Shown piece by piece: positions 11,040-24,300 of a stretch of DNA of 64,000 nt (its first letter is position 1; each line of letters opens with the position of its first letter). Under the pieces are notes generated by a model. It was not told where the DNA came from and searched no databases. It saw only the letters and a list, made by a program, of their open reading frames with translations. The stretch is from assembly GCA_025642075.2 (NCBI GenBank), contig JAODUO010001212.1, positions 1 through 64,000 of the forward strand, given 5' to 3'. Position numbers and translations under genes: made by a program. Source of the DNA: Ridgeia piscesae (taxonomy: Eukaryota; Annelida; Polychaeta; Sabellida; Siboglinidae).

Positions 11040-12024
11040 ATCCAGCCTTCAGGGGCAGGGCAGGTTTTCTACCTGTATTCAGCCATCAGGGGCAGGGCAG
11101 GTTTTCTACCTGTATTCAGCCATCAGGGGCAGGGCAGGTTTTCTACCTGTATTCAGCCATCAGGGGCAGGGCAGGTTGTCTACCTGTATTCAGCCATCAG
11201 GGGCAGGGCAGGTTGTCTACCTGTATTCAGCCTTCAGGAACAGGGCAGGTTGTCTACCTGTATCCAGCCTTCAGGAACAGGGCAGGTTTTCTACCTGTAT
11301 TCAGCCTTCATGGGCAGGGCAGGTTTTCTACCTGTATTCAGCCATCGGGGGCAGGGCAGGTTTTCTACCTGTATTCAGCCATCAGTGGCAGGGCAGGTTT
11401 TCTACCTGTATTCAGCCTTCAGGAACAGGGCAGGTTGTCTACCTGTATCCAGCCTTCAGGGGCAGGGCAGTTTTTCTACCGGTATTCAGCCATCAGGGTC
11501 AGGGCAGGTTTTCTACCTGTATTCAGCCATCAGGGGCAGGGCAGGTTTTCTACCTGTATTCAGCCATCAGGGGCAGGGCAGGTTGTCTACCTGTATCAGG
11601 GCAGGTTTTCTACCAGTATCCAGCCTTCAGGGGCAGGGCAGGTTTTCTACCTGTATCCAGCCTTCAGGAACAGGGCAGGTTTTCTACCTGTATCCAGCCT
11701 TCAGGGGCAGGGCAGGTTTTCTACCTGTATCCAGCCATCAGGGGCAGGGCAGGTTGTCTACCTGTATCCAGCCTTCAGGAACAGGGCAGGTTTTCTACCT
11801 GTATCCAGCCTTCAGGGGCAGGGCAGGTTTTCTACCTGTATTCAGCCATCAGGGGCAGGGCAGGTTTTCTACCTGTATTCAGCCATCAGGGGCAGGGCAG
11901 ATTGTCTACCTGTATCCAGCCTTTAGGGGCAGGACATGTTGTCTACCTGTATCCAGCCTTCATGGGCAGGACAGGTTGCCTACCTATGTCCAGCCTTCAG
12001 GGGCTGGACATGTGTGCCACCTGC
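11040..12024 (+). repeat. 37-bp minisatellite, about 26 copies
   Basis: The unit runs CAGCC(A/T)TCAGGGGCAGGG followed by CAGGTT(T/G)TCTACCTGTAT(T/C). Variant copies carry AGGAACAGGG instead of AGGGGCAGGG. One copy near 11590 is truncated. The last units (after about 11920) are more diverged, as usual at array edges. The unit has no stop codon in any + frame and is not a multiple of 3, so three long overlapping frames (up to 371 codons) arise. These are not evidence of a gene. Confidence 0.97.
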
Positions 12025-15000
12025 ATTTGAAAGCTACTTGCTAACATTAGATGCACGGGTAACTTATTTCAGTCTACACTGCCTCGGTTCGTTCAGCTGT
12101 AAGATGTGTACAGTCCTCATTGCTAGGGGGTGAACCTGTGATACATGGAATTCTACCCAGGGTAAAAAAATATCCATGTGAATCGGGAAAGGGACGATAT
12201 AGACTACCTTGTCTATAGTATAGACATGACATAACAATCCCTGGTATCCACGTAGTGCAGTACTGTGATAAAACTTGTATTGTCGTATCTTCCAGACAGC
12301 TGTGGGAACATATAAATGATATAAGCAATGTATGCATTATAATCTGACAGATAGATGAAGATGTATTAAGTTTGATTCTAATTAAGAAAATATTAACAGG
12401 CATGAATACCCCCGGTAGGTGTCTACAAAAGTTTCCGTAGAAATTCTGTGGACAGGTAGGTACTATAAGTACCCAGTAGCACAGCTGTAAATTATCAAAA
12501 AATATTTTGCCAGTTCATTTATCAAGTGTTTAATGAGATTCATAACTAATCCTACTAGATTACATAGACATGAATCATCATTTTCTTCTTAATTAAGTTG
12601 TCAGAGCTGTTCAGCCACTCTAATTGTGTCTGCTGTAATCTTAATCAGACATGTCTGCCTTGTAATTGTAATATTTTTTCTAGTCAAAGGTCTAGATGGC
12701 ATTGGACTTTGTACCTTGTAACACATTTGTCAACTATGATTGTCCCATAGGGCGCATATCCTCAGATGTTAAGGTTAGGTGTATGATTAAGGAGGAAACA
12801 GAGGAGTGAATGTAGGACCTCCTGGCCAGAGCATGTGCACATGCCCTAAACCTAGACATGAGTAGTGTGGAACCAGTCTTGGATGCATGCTGCCTGACAA
12901 CATGCAGTGATTATGGCTGATGTATAATGTGCAGATGGACAGTGTTCAATGCTAGTCTGTTTATTGTTTGCTGCTTCAGGCTGACAAATGCCAGAGGAGG
13001 CACCTCAAATGCCACAGCTGCTGAAATTGCATTTTACATAACTGTTTTGATGAACAGCATCTTGTATAAAGTGCTAACAAAATTAGCAAATATAATTTGG
13101 ATTTCAAATATTTGGAAGATCTTTTAAAGTTTTTAGAACGGTTTATATGAATAGCACCTTAAACAAAGTGTGAATATACCGGGGTAACTCTAAATTAACA
13201 TGCGTGAAGGTTTAAGGTTAATGTTTGTTACTATAAACTTTATTGTACACCATTTGTATATAGCTCTGCATGTTGATCTGCACTATCATGAACATATTTT
13301 ATCTTCATTGCTTTTTAGACTTCCCAAAACTGCTCTCTTGTGAGCATTTTATTTGGGGAAAAAATTATTTTGAATGTTTTTACTGCGCAGTAATCTGTCC
13401 AAAGATATAACAAAATTTAACAAGATTGCCACCTAGATAATCAACTCTAGATGGCGGGTGGACAAGGAAGCCCTTTGACTTATCAAGAGTCCATCCTAGC
13501 TATATGTATTTTGTTGAAAAGACATGCATATTCAAATGAATTCAGCACATACCAGATTTCATGCATGAGATTGGGTTCTAGTTTCTTTTTTTAAATGCCA
13601 TAAATTTGCATACTGATGTATTAAAATAGCCCTTTTAGCACCCTGAGCCATTCTCTCTGAGTGTTCGTGTTACATTTTGGCTGGTAACTAGTGTTGATTT
13701 GGATATAAAACCCTAGACACTGACCTGATCCCACTGCCATAACATTTCATGTAAATCACCATGTTACCACGTTACACAAACTTGATCTTGCAGTCTTGTT
13801 TGGTTGTGTAAAGGGCTGACACTGCCTCATTGCAATGAACTGATTGAAGATCATACTAATGCAGACTCTACATGTTATTATTTATGGTTTTTAGCAAGTG
13901 TAAATCATGTCACAAAATACATAATTTAGTTGTCATTCTACTTACTAATTATACTGGAAGTGGATTCTCAAAGATTAATTTACCATGTAATTTACCATAT
14001 TTGAGTTTTTGATTATTGTTTAACCATACGTACTTAAGTATGCAGACTGCATGGTTAATTTAAGGATAGTTTACTTATGCATGAACAATAAGCAACATTT
14101 TGCTCATGTAACTTCCTGTTTTTCCACTATATAAATTCTAGTATCTACAGTATTATTTTGTAGAGAATACTCTTATATGTGGTGCAGTTTTGCAAACCAA
14201 CGGAGCAGATTAATTATATGCCTCCTGTGGTTTGGTTTGTATGTTTAAAATGATAATGTACATTTCCACTGTGCACAAATTATAATCACAGATATACTTA
14301 GATGGGGAAAAATAACAGTACACGTGAAGCAATTACTATCTGACTTTTTCTGTCAGAAACATTATGCATTCTTGATCCTGTACTTTGCACATAGAGTGTC
14401 CTGCGCAAACAGGTAGAATTAGATTAAACTAGAGTTTAAATATCAGCCCTCTTGCTGTGGACCCATGCTTTATTTTTGATCTCTTTTTGTGAAATCCAGT
14501 TGTATTAATGCTGAATTGCCTGGGTTGAATTAATGCTTGCCCAACTTGCAACTGTAGAATCAGACATTGGACCTATTTGCAGGACTTTGCCGAGATAAAA
14601 CCTGGCATCCCCACCATCAATTCTCTGGACATCTGTCTGCATGACAACTCCTGCTGCCTCAGCTTTCCACAACTCATCAGCACAGATAAGCCAGAGAAAC
14701 CAGCAAATTGTTGATGATCTCTGCCCTTATAAATGGCCACTTTAGTATTAAGCCATGGGGAGGCATCTGTGGAAGAATCCCTGGAATCAAGGGTGGGGTT
14801 TGTTGGCCACAGCAACAACAGATGATCAACAACTCTCTGTTCCTGGGGCATTGACCAGACCTTGTCCCAATGCCACCATTACTGTCAGTGGGCAGTCTGT
14901 GTCTCTTCCTAATTATCTCCTCCAGCCAGGGGTGCTAATACTATTTTGCCCCTTTCACAGTGAGAAGTTCCAGAATAGCTACCCCGGTAATCTGGACTAG

Positions 15001-15879
15001 CGAGAAGAATGTTATGCTGGGAAGAGCAGTCGCTTTCAAAGTGAAAATGTATTTCGGGTTAGTGTGCTACCAGAATAGATGCCAGATTGAACACAGATAA
15101 TCACTAGATAGTGAAGTTGTATAAGAACATTCTGGGTGTTAAAACAAATTGCAATGGAATCTACTGTTTACTGTCTGTATGGGCTTTCTGGACATCATGG
15201 AGGAGTGAACAAAATTATGGCCGAATGTATATTTTCATCCACTACCAGTTCTCATCAGACACTCAGACACCTAGACGGTGCCAGCTGGCACGTGATGCCA
15301 AAGTACAGAATGCTAAAGTACAGGTGACTGGGACTGCGGCACACAGTGCTGATGAGAAGTCTTGTTCCCGTGTAGCCGCATACCGCACCATTGCAGCTAC
15401 TCCGCTGTGTGCCGCAAACACTGTCCTGTGATCCAGAATGGCTGTCTGTTGATCCTGGGTGTGCATTTGGTCTGAGTGTAGAACTGCAGCCAACATGACC
15501 AGGAAGGCGAGGAGACGTACCCACTAATTTGTTACCAAGGAAAGTACAATACAGGTCATTTACACTTTGGTGTCTAACCGCAAGGCGTACTGGAAAACTT
15601 GCTCAAGGGTTCATCACAACCACAACTGGATATTGAACTGTATGTGGGGAATGCTTGTGGAGTGCATAGTTGAACTAAGTTATTCCCTTCAAACTAATGC
15701 AGCTCATGACCGAACTTATTGTGGGGGGGGTAATTCTTCCAACAAGTGTGGTACACAACTGAACTGAGGTCTTCCAACTTGTGGCAGTGCAGTGCAGTAC
15801 ATTATTGAATTTAGGTCTTCCAAAGAGAGAATATGATTGAAATTACTTTTTCCAGCCAGTTCAGCACAGGATTGTATTG
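12025..15879. other. Intron 1: no recognised feature
   Basis: About 3.9 kb of AT-rich intron. A perfect 14-bp palindrome (GTGCCAGCTGGCAC) occurs near 15284. Short frames (for example 14755-15000 and 15111-15431) show no domain, homology signal or splice context I can support. Confidence 0.5.
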
Positions 15880-16169
<290 letters not shown>

Positions 16170-16189
16170 CTTCAGTATGTTTAGTGGCA

Positions 16190-16237
16190 TGGTGTCAGTT
16201 GCTGCCAGGCTTGCCATACTGGCAGCAACTGACACCA
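16190..16237. repeat. Perfect 19-bp inverted repeat (hairpin)
   Basis: TGGTGTCAGTTGCTGCCAG (16190-16208) and its exact reverse complement (16219-16237) are separated by 10 bp. It lies 20 bp after the CAGC array. It would fold as a strong hairpin in DNA or intronic RNA. No U-run follows, and it is not a bacterial-type terminator. Confidence 0.85.
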
Positions 16238-18972
16238 AACCCCACCCCAGTGGACTTGAAAAGAACGGCTCTTGAAAAAGTACACCAACTTTCTTACACA
16301 GTGTACTTGTTGCTTGTTGGGGGGTAAGTGTCCCAACCCCCCTGTGGCAGTGTTGGTGACTCCCAGTGCCAGGGTAGTACACCAATCACACCTGTACCAC
16401 ATACATGTTTTCACCTTTATGGTCAACTGTTCCCAGCCACAGAAGACAGACAGCCTCCAATTGAAATACCAAATATATATTGATGTAAAATAAGGGTAAA
16501 TAATTCTGATACTTTGCAAGCACATACACAGCATGAGTTAATGACTATATAGTGAACAGTCTTAACTTTATTGACAAGTTAATGCAAACATAAATATTTT
16601 CAGTGATCGTACAAGGCAATGACCCATTGCAGTTAGGTCAAGCACTATTAATCAAAAATGCTTTCCAGACTTTTCCACACACTTTAGCCAGCACCATATC
16701 CACTGGACAGATAAGCACCCTGGTCAAATAAAAAGTGAAAAACAGCTGCATCACCTGTGGCACCTGCAGTAATCATCCAGGTGGATATCAGGACCTGACA
16801 AGCATCAAAGGGAGACCACCCACAAGCCACAATAGTATTGCCTTCCATGGATTCCCACCTGTCACCTGTGATTACGGCAGAAGACCTCTGCATGTTACAT
16901 ACACCTTTGTCCATTTGCTTCTCTAAAACACCTGGTCAGTGACAAATCCAAGTTAGGTGAATAATTTACATTTTTGTGTTTGAGCGTTATTGCGGTGTTT
17001 AAATCCATGTTCGTTGTCACAGTTCATTGTTGGAATTTGGCGTCATGATTATTTAATTACCTCCTCCTGGGTATCATGTCCGTGTAAGGTGGGAGCTTCC
17101 CAGGGAGAAAAAACTTGGTATGACTACACGTACACCGTACTTAAGTGGTATGGGAATATAAAAAGAAGTTGTCTTAGCTAATAACGTTAGGGAGTGTGCA
17201 ATGAGAACCGGAAGCCTCATGATGTATGTTAGTACACTTACTGTATCAACACTGAGTGCTTAGTTGCATGGATTGCTTAAACATTGCATGGATTACTTGA
17301 AAGGGTGCAGGGTTTTTTTGTTCAGTACATCATGACAGCCACACTTGTGCAGAGATATGAAAACTTATAATTGTATATATATATATATTACACAGGTGCG
17401 TTCATCTGATATCATACCTGGAGAGAAAATTAATAAACAGGTACTGCTGTAACTTTGTGTCAAATTCAATTATGGTATTTATTTTTCCAGTGGTACATGG
17501 AATGAGGATAACAGATTAAAACCACCTGCAAAGTGTACCGAGTGTATTTATCCCAGCTGTCTCCAGCCCTTCATAGGTACATATGGGAAAGGAAATGAAA
17601 GAGGAAATATTAAGATGAGATGTAAGATGGGAGTCGGGAGGTAGTTGGGGGTACACAGCAGGGACTGGAAACAGGAGTGAGGACATGTGACAGTGGGACA
17701 GGGGATGGGTTGACAGGTGACAGTGAGATGCCTCACATTGACAAGTGCCCAAGGGACTGCGTCAAAGGGAAGTCTGTGAAAGTGCAGGGCAAATTACTTG
17801 TGTCACTTAACATGACACGTGGAGTAGTGCACTGTTGCTGGGGGGTGTGGCAATTGATCTGTGAATGTATGTGGTCTCTATGTGCATACCCGTGTAGTTT
17901 TCTCTTTGTATTTGTGTATGTGTTTCTCTGTATCCCTTATGATTTCACAATTAAATAGTAAATAAAATTTTGGTTTCTTGTGAACATACAACCATCGCTT
18001 GAAGCCAGCAAAAACAGTATTGAGGTTCTCCATATTTGCAGTAATTAGCAAAAATATAGTGTTGTTCACTTCCAAATAAAACCTTGCTTGAACACACATC
18101 CAGACTTTAAAAACATGCAAAACAAGAGCAATTTGTATGATTGCTGTCCACAGATATGATCACATATTTACCAGTTGAGTATTGTTATATATTTGTTGCT
18201 GTTTAATATAACTTAATTATTTCTTACTGAAAATGGGAAGAAAGTCGGGTTATTTATTTTGAACTGCTGGCAACATTTAATGCTAGGAAATGCTTTGCTT
18301 ATTCGAAATTGTCTTCTGATGATATTTAATGTTCAGGTAATTGTTTAAAAACATGTTTGATTTTGTTAGCCAGCATTAACATGCCATACATACATATTAA
18401 GTGTTAATTCATTTTTTAACATTGCATCTTGATTAAAACATTGCAGATGCCAATACTAGCAACTAAGAATGGGGATTGCATTCAGCGTTTATTTCTGCTC
18501 CGGCATTGGAAGGTGTTTACCAAGATACAGTACTGCACAATGGAGTAGGGCAAAACATGTAATTCAAGCACAAATATTTGACACTCCTGAGACACTACTC
18601 CCCTTGTTGCTGTGAAAATACCCATAATACTCTATGTGCATGTAGATAGCTAAGCAATCTGTTGAGTCCTGTGTAGCAGGGCAGACCTTTATGCAGGATA
18701 ACATTTCGTCAGTCCAAAATATTGCGGTAGACAATGTTAACTCACATACATACAAGTGAGTTTAGATGTGTATTATGACTCAATATTAATTATAAACACG
18801 TGTGACACCCATTTGTCAAAGTATAACATACAATACATGTATAGATAAAAAAATTAAACCTTTTTTGCTCAATTGTTTCCATATTTTTTTACTGTTCCCC
18901 ACCATGCATCCAGTGATATTTCTGGTTTACCAATATGTCGACCCATATAAAACATGGTTTTACCTGTCTAAA
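16238..18972. other. Intron 1: no recognised feature
   Basis: AT-rich intron with a small (TA)n at about 17375-17390. Nothing else could be supported. Confidence 0.5.
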
Positions 18973-19356
18973 TGATGGATGGATGGATGGATGGATGGAT
19001 GGATGGATGGATGGATGGATGGATGGATGGATGGATGGATGGATGGATGGATGGATGGATGGATGGATGGATGGATGGATGGATGGATGGATGGATGGAT
19101 GGATGGATGGATGGATGGATGGATGGATGGATGGATGGATGGATGGATGGATGGATGGATGGATGGATGGATGGATGGATGGATGGATGGATGGATGGAT
19201 GGATGGATGGATGGATGGATGGATGGATGGATGGATGGATGGATGGATGGATGGATGGATGGATGGATGGATGGATGGATGGATGGATGGATGGATGGAT
19301 GGATGGATGGATGGATGGATGGATGGATGGATGGATGGATGGATGGATGGATGGAT
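18973..19356. repeat. (GGAT)n microsatellite, about 96 copies
   Basis: About 384 bp of uninterrupted ATGG tetranucleotide, the purest long array in the window. The WMDG (+) and IHPS (-) frames are artefacts. Confidence 0.98.
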
Positions 19357-19514
19357 GCCTCTCTATGTAAAGCTGTGCAGCAGTGCCTTATGCTTTGTGT
19401 CTTTGGGGATTCTCCAGCCATCTGGTTGGGGTTATCCCCCCTGGGAGCTGCTGACACATACAGGAACAACAGGTCCATGGGTGAGTGGTGCCACCAGTTC
19501 ACTGGACGTCCTCC

Positions 19515-19527
19515 GGGGGGGGGGGGG
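19515..19527 (+). repeat. G13 homopolymer
   Basis: A run of 13 G bases 160 bp after the GGAT array. It is a likely sequencing and replication slippage site. Confidence 0.95.
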
Positions 19528-20109
19528 TATCAGTTATGGAGGGAGGCAAGCAGGATCAGGGGATGCCCGATAGCCTTCTGGCCTGGTTCCCCTCAGGCAA
19601 GGGCCTTACAACAACTTGCTTGGCCAGGGCAAGATAACCTGGCATAGTCTCTGTTATTTAATTACCAGAGATCCTTGTCTTTGGGCAGTGTATGATCCCA
19701 TTGTCTGGCGTGACAGCTGACAAAAGATTGGATTGTCTGACACAGGAAAAAAGGCCAGAAGATCATGTCTGGAGGCAATGCATGTGTTGTGACTGATTTC
19801 GTGATTTGGCATTGTTTACAATGGTTTGCCAAATACAAGTTGTTAAATTGTTTCCTGTTACTGTTTTTATAATTTTAACTGCCACCTCAAAGCCCTTCTC
19901 TAATGTGTAAGGAGGGTTTTAATTTACTTTGGTAGGTGGGTGTGATGTTGAATTTGGTGCTGTAAGAAAGGATGGTTACTAGTCACAGAAACTGGACCAA
20001 AGTTCAGGTATTTTATTTTTAAATGTTTTTCATACCTGGGGTCATGCAACTGTTTTTTTTTTTAACCATTTCACTGTAATGTCTGCCAGACGGATGTTTT
20101 TATTCGGCG

Positions 20110-20245
20110 TAAGTTCATTCAGCTGCATAAATGACAACCTGGTACTAACTCTAGAGTAGCAGTGTTCAGATGAACAGGTCTGCTAGGGAGTGAAGTGTAC
20201 TGTTCTTTAAGCAGTCCTATAGACTGCACAATATGAGAACATACG
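20110..20245 (+). repeat. Dispersed repeat family, copy A
   Basis: Shares phrases with 34560-34770 and 39110-39290: 'agttcattcagctgcat' near the start, 'agggagtgaagtgta' in the middle and 'agcagtcctatagactgc' at the end. Copies are diverged and of different lengths, so boundaries are approximate. SINE or MITE nature is undecided. Confidence 0.4.
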
Positions 20246-21001
20246 TTTTACCCCAACAGATTTCTGGAAAGGAATCACACAATAAGTAACTAGTATCACC
20301 TGCAGCCATTCGTAATATTAGTTTGTCTCTGAAAATGAAATTTATTTGATATGTGCTCCCCAAATTATTGTGAAATTAACCACTTACAACTAGGCAGTAG
20401 TCACATGTGAGACAAATCACATACTCTTTTGAATGGACGTAAAATGTTTCCAAATCTGTCCTATGCAAAAATAGTTGTAAAACGCATTTAATTGTGAATC
20501 ATGATGTTTACCCCAGTAGTCTTTAAATCGTTCTAACACAGTCTGTCAAATAGTTGAACATATATATAGCAAAAACTAAACAATCATAGACTTTTTATAC
20601 ATCACAATGTTAGATATCTGCCAGTTATTTTTTTATAGCATTACTGATGTGTTTTGGTAGTGTATATTTCCAGTTTTATTATGTATCCGACATCTCCAAT
20701 AATATTTTATTTTTGTATGATAAAAACATAGCACAGGACCTGCTGTAACACTTCACCTTGTCATGTCACTTATTTATCTGTTATATCACTCCAGTAGTAA
20801 ACCACAGGATATGCCCAGTCTGCTATCAATAATCCCTAGGCTATTTAACACAAATTGTAGCAATATAAAAGGCCTATCCCATGTCCTGGCACAGTAGGGG
20901 CTCATCCCTGGTTTCACAGGGTGCCAGGAAGAGGGTAATATCACTTTCACATGGTTTCCTCCCTCGCCCCAAAGAAGGAGGTAAATCACAGGGAGATACT
21001 T
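20246..21001. other. Intron 1: no recognised feature
   Basis: AT-rich sequence between two repeats. No gene signal. Confidence 0.45.
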
Positions 21002-21387
21002 GAGTGTTGTAGTGTCAGGCTACATGTGTGTTGTAGTGTCAGGCTACATGTGTGTTGTAGTGTCAGGCTACATGTGCGTTGTAGTGTCAGGCTACATGTG
21101 CGTTGTAGTGTCAGGCTACATGTGGTTGTAGTGTCAGGCTACATGTGTGTTGTAGTGTCAGGCTACATGTGTGTTGTAGTGTCAGGCTACATGTGTGTTG
21201 TAGTGTCACGCTACATGTGTGTTGTAGTGTCAGGCTACATGTGTGTTGTAGTGTCAGACTACATGTGTGTTGTAGTGTCAGGCTACATGTGTGTTGTAGT
21301 GTCAGGCTACATGTGTGTTGTAGTGTCAGGCTACATGTGTGTTGTAGTGTCACGCTACATGTGTGTTGTAGTGTCGGGCTACATGTG
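21002..21387 (+). repeat. 24-bp minisatellite, about 16 copies
   Basis: The unit is GTGTTGTAGTGT followed by CAGGCTACATGT. Copies differ by single substitutions (CAGG/CACG/CAGA/CGGG, GTGT/GCGT), and one copy near 21119 lacks two bases. Because 24 is a multiple of 3, each frame repeats an 8-residue peptide (CSVRLHVC, VVSGYMCV). This is an artefact, not a repeat protein. Confidence 0.96.
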
Positions 21388-24300
21388 GTGTTCCTGTAAC
21401 AGCTGAGCTATGCTAAGCCAGGCGTGGTACTATTAAAGTTACTGAGACCTGAGAATTTACACATGTAATTTACCACTGTGAGGTCTTTGGCTTCTCTGGC
21501 ACAGATACCAGGCAGAAGTGACATGTTAATTTCATCTGAAAGACATTTAAATATACTGGAATGTTTAAAATTTTCAAAATTAAATTTGTCCATGTTATAA
21601 ACTCCATATTTTTGTTTTGATACATCTTGTTATTGGACTGTATAGCACAAATCTGGACATCCTCAATAACAACAGGAGTGTGAACGTAGATTATTCTATG
21701 GGTACACCCAGTGGTAAACCACACTGCACTGGCATTGGTGATTTACTGGCACATTCCCATGAGCATCTGGACTAACAGTTTTCTTAACATGTCCCCTTGT
21801 TGCTGGCTTCAGGTGTGAACTATGCTTGCTTACTATGGAAATTCCTGCACTTATCTTGGCACTGTTATCTTAGTGGAGGATGTTATCTGATAAGCACTGC
21901 TAGTCTGTCAGCACCCCTCAGCCCACAAGGCTGTTCCTCACTGCTCCCCCAAACCCACAAAGTGTCAAAGGGTAAAGTCATATAGTTCAGCTGCAGCACT
22001 TATAAGTATACATAACACCCATTATGAAGAATGTATAACTAATTTACTTGTGTGATGCTAAATCCACGTCTTTGCATTTATTCAAAGAAAACCAACTTAT
22101 CAGTGGCAGTGTTCTTGCAATCTGCAGGCTTCTGATAAAATAAAACAGGCTGTGAACACTCATATTTGCAACCAACTAGGGTTCTTTTCGGTACTTTCTA
22201 ATCTATTACCTTTACTGGGTCCTGTTAGCGAGTAGATAACACCATGTGTTTTCTTTACAAAGGTTGCATGTGCACTTATCATGATCAGTTGGTGTTATGC
22301 AATGAATTTTAAAAAGCATTTAACGACCCAGTGCGTTGTCATTAATACTGTTATCTGCACCATACAATTCTTGACCAAGAAACTTATTGTCTGTTTTCAC
22401 GCCAATGCCATTTGGAAGCTTAGAAAATGTTGCCATAACCTACACAATCTGATTATCAGCTCTCATGGAATAATGACGTGGACATTGTGAGTGTTATTAG
22501 AGAGATAAGTTTAATTGTGAACATAGTTTCCGAGTATTGAAACTTACTTGATAGGTGACGATAATTCTGCCAAAGTTGTCAATCCCTATAAAACGTTCAC
22601 GGTACTACCTGGTAAACTGAGACACCCTGTCACTTACCACCTTATTTTTAATTTAAGAAAGGTTCAAATCAAGGACCGCCATTGAGGCTGAATCAATCTT
22701 GAACATCTTGGACTGACAAAGAGTAAAAGTGGCAAGAACTTAAATAATCTTCTAACAACAATTCATTTGGGAAACTATTGGTGATGTTAATAATGTCAAG
22801 GCGGTATCAGTGTCGATATTGTGTCAGTGTGTTACCAGTGTCAACATGACCAGGCCCACACTCAGAGGGTATGCACCTCTGGCCTTACAGCACTTCTTCA
22901 TATCAGCCAGTCCATCTTCCAGAGATACCAGATGCCAATGTCTCCTCTCTGCTCTGCTGTTGGCAGTGGCACAAGGTCACAGGCGAAAAAACCCAAGAAA
23001 CCACAAGGGTAATTTGCACCAGTATATTATGTGATATCTGATAAAGTTGTCCTTGCTGCACAGCTTGGTTTGTTATCAGAAATGGAGATGTTAACACCCC
23101 ATAACACGTGCCAGGGCTTCAGAATGAATTGCCATGTGCTACAGTAACACTGCAGTGTGTGGTCTGGGGTTGTAAATTCTGTGTGACTCTAGTGGTTAGG
23201 ATATTTTGTTTGATTTCTCCAGTCAGCCGCTGCTGTGAGGTAAAAGTGTTTACTGGGAAGCAGTGGATGTGTTTGAAAAATAGCACGTATTTAAGACTCA
23301 TAAACTTGGTGCCGGCATTTAAACTAACAGTGTATATTAAATATGTCTAGTTCAAACAAACTGGCCTGTCTTTCTAAAAAGGTGAGTTCTGAATCTTATT
23401 TGGCATAATAGTGCAATGTTAGAGGTGAGTCTGTCTGCCAGGTAGGACAATACATGTACAGTGTTTATTGAACACCATCTCGGTGTATCTTAAAGAATTC
23501 GGTCATGCTGCAGTTAAAGTGCAAACAGTTACACTATTCACTACACATATCAACCATGTAGACACGCAATCATTTAGAAATACAGCTGAGTGAACTGGGG
23601 CAAAGTGTAGTATCTTCGTTTTATACAAAAAAGTCTCATATAAGAAATTCATTAAACATTTTTTAAACAGTTTTTTGTGATTATTCCACTGGGTGCAGTT
23701 GCATATGTCTTCCTGTCCAAATAAACAGATTGATATGAAAAAGTCACCAAAGAGGTATCTGACCAATTTTTCATAGGATGAAAAGAAAAGCCGGTGCATA
23801 TTATGAACTGCCTTAAAGTAATGGGGTGTCCTTTATAACCCCATCACACACCAGTCATTATTTATTTCACCCCTCTCTACACTCCCTTGCACAGCCAGAC
23901 ATCCTAATTCACCCTCACTCTTGAGGCTAACTTTGGCATCCATTAATTAGATTGGGCAAGCAGTTTGTCACCCCTTTTCACCCCACACTGTTTAACAAGT
24001 TCTGTCTCCCTATGTTGATCCATCCTGTTAACCCCCTCCTCTGTCCCGTACTATAATTTAAAGGCAGGGTAAATGATAGTGACAACAGCCACCCATTATT
24101 AGCATAATTATCATCTCTGTAATATATGATGGCTTATAATAAACCCTTTTCAGTAGTCATACATAGATTAGCAAATACTAATAACTCAAAAACATTTGTA
24201 ATAAATTATACATTAAAACTGATTACATATACTGACCCATGTGTCTAGGAATAACTCTACACCAACACATCATAAATGAATGGTAAATGGTATGGAAATA

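Noticed and set aside
10929..12044. 371-codon + frame as a collagen- or mucin-like gene
   Set aside because: It is a translation of the 37-bp minisatellite, open in all three frames, within laminin intron 1.
21002..21387. CRISPR-like array
   Set aside because: Repeats are head-to-tail without unique spacers, in an animal intron. The same holds for the 34-bp and 37-bp arrays.
23190..23260. tRNA-Glu/Asp gene (phrase TCTAGTGGTTAGGATA)
   Set aside because: The A-box phrase is convincing but no B box, acceptor stem or anticodon arm can be formed downstream. At most a decayed tRNA-derived repeat.
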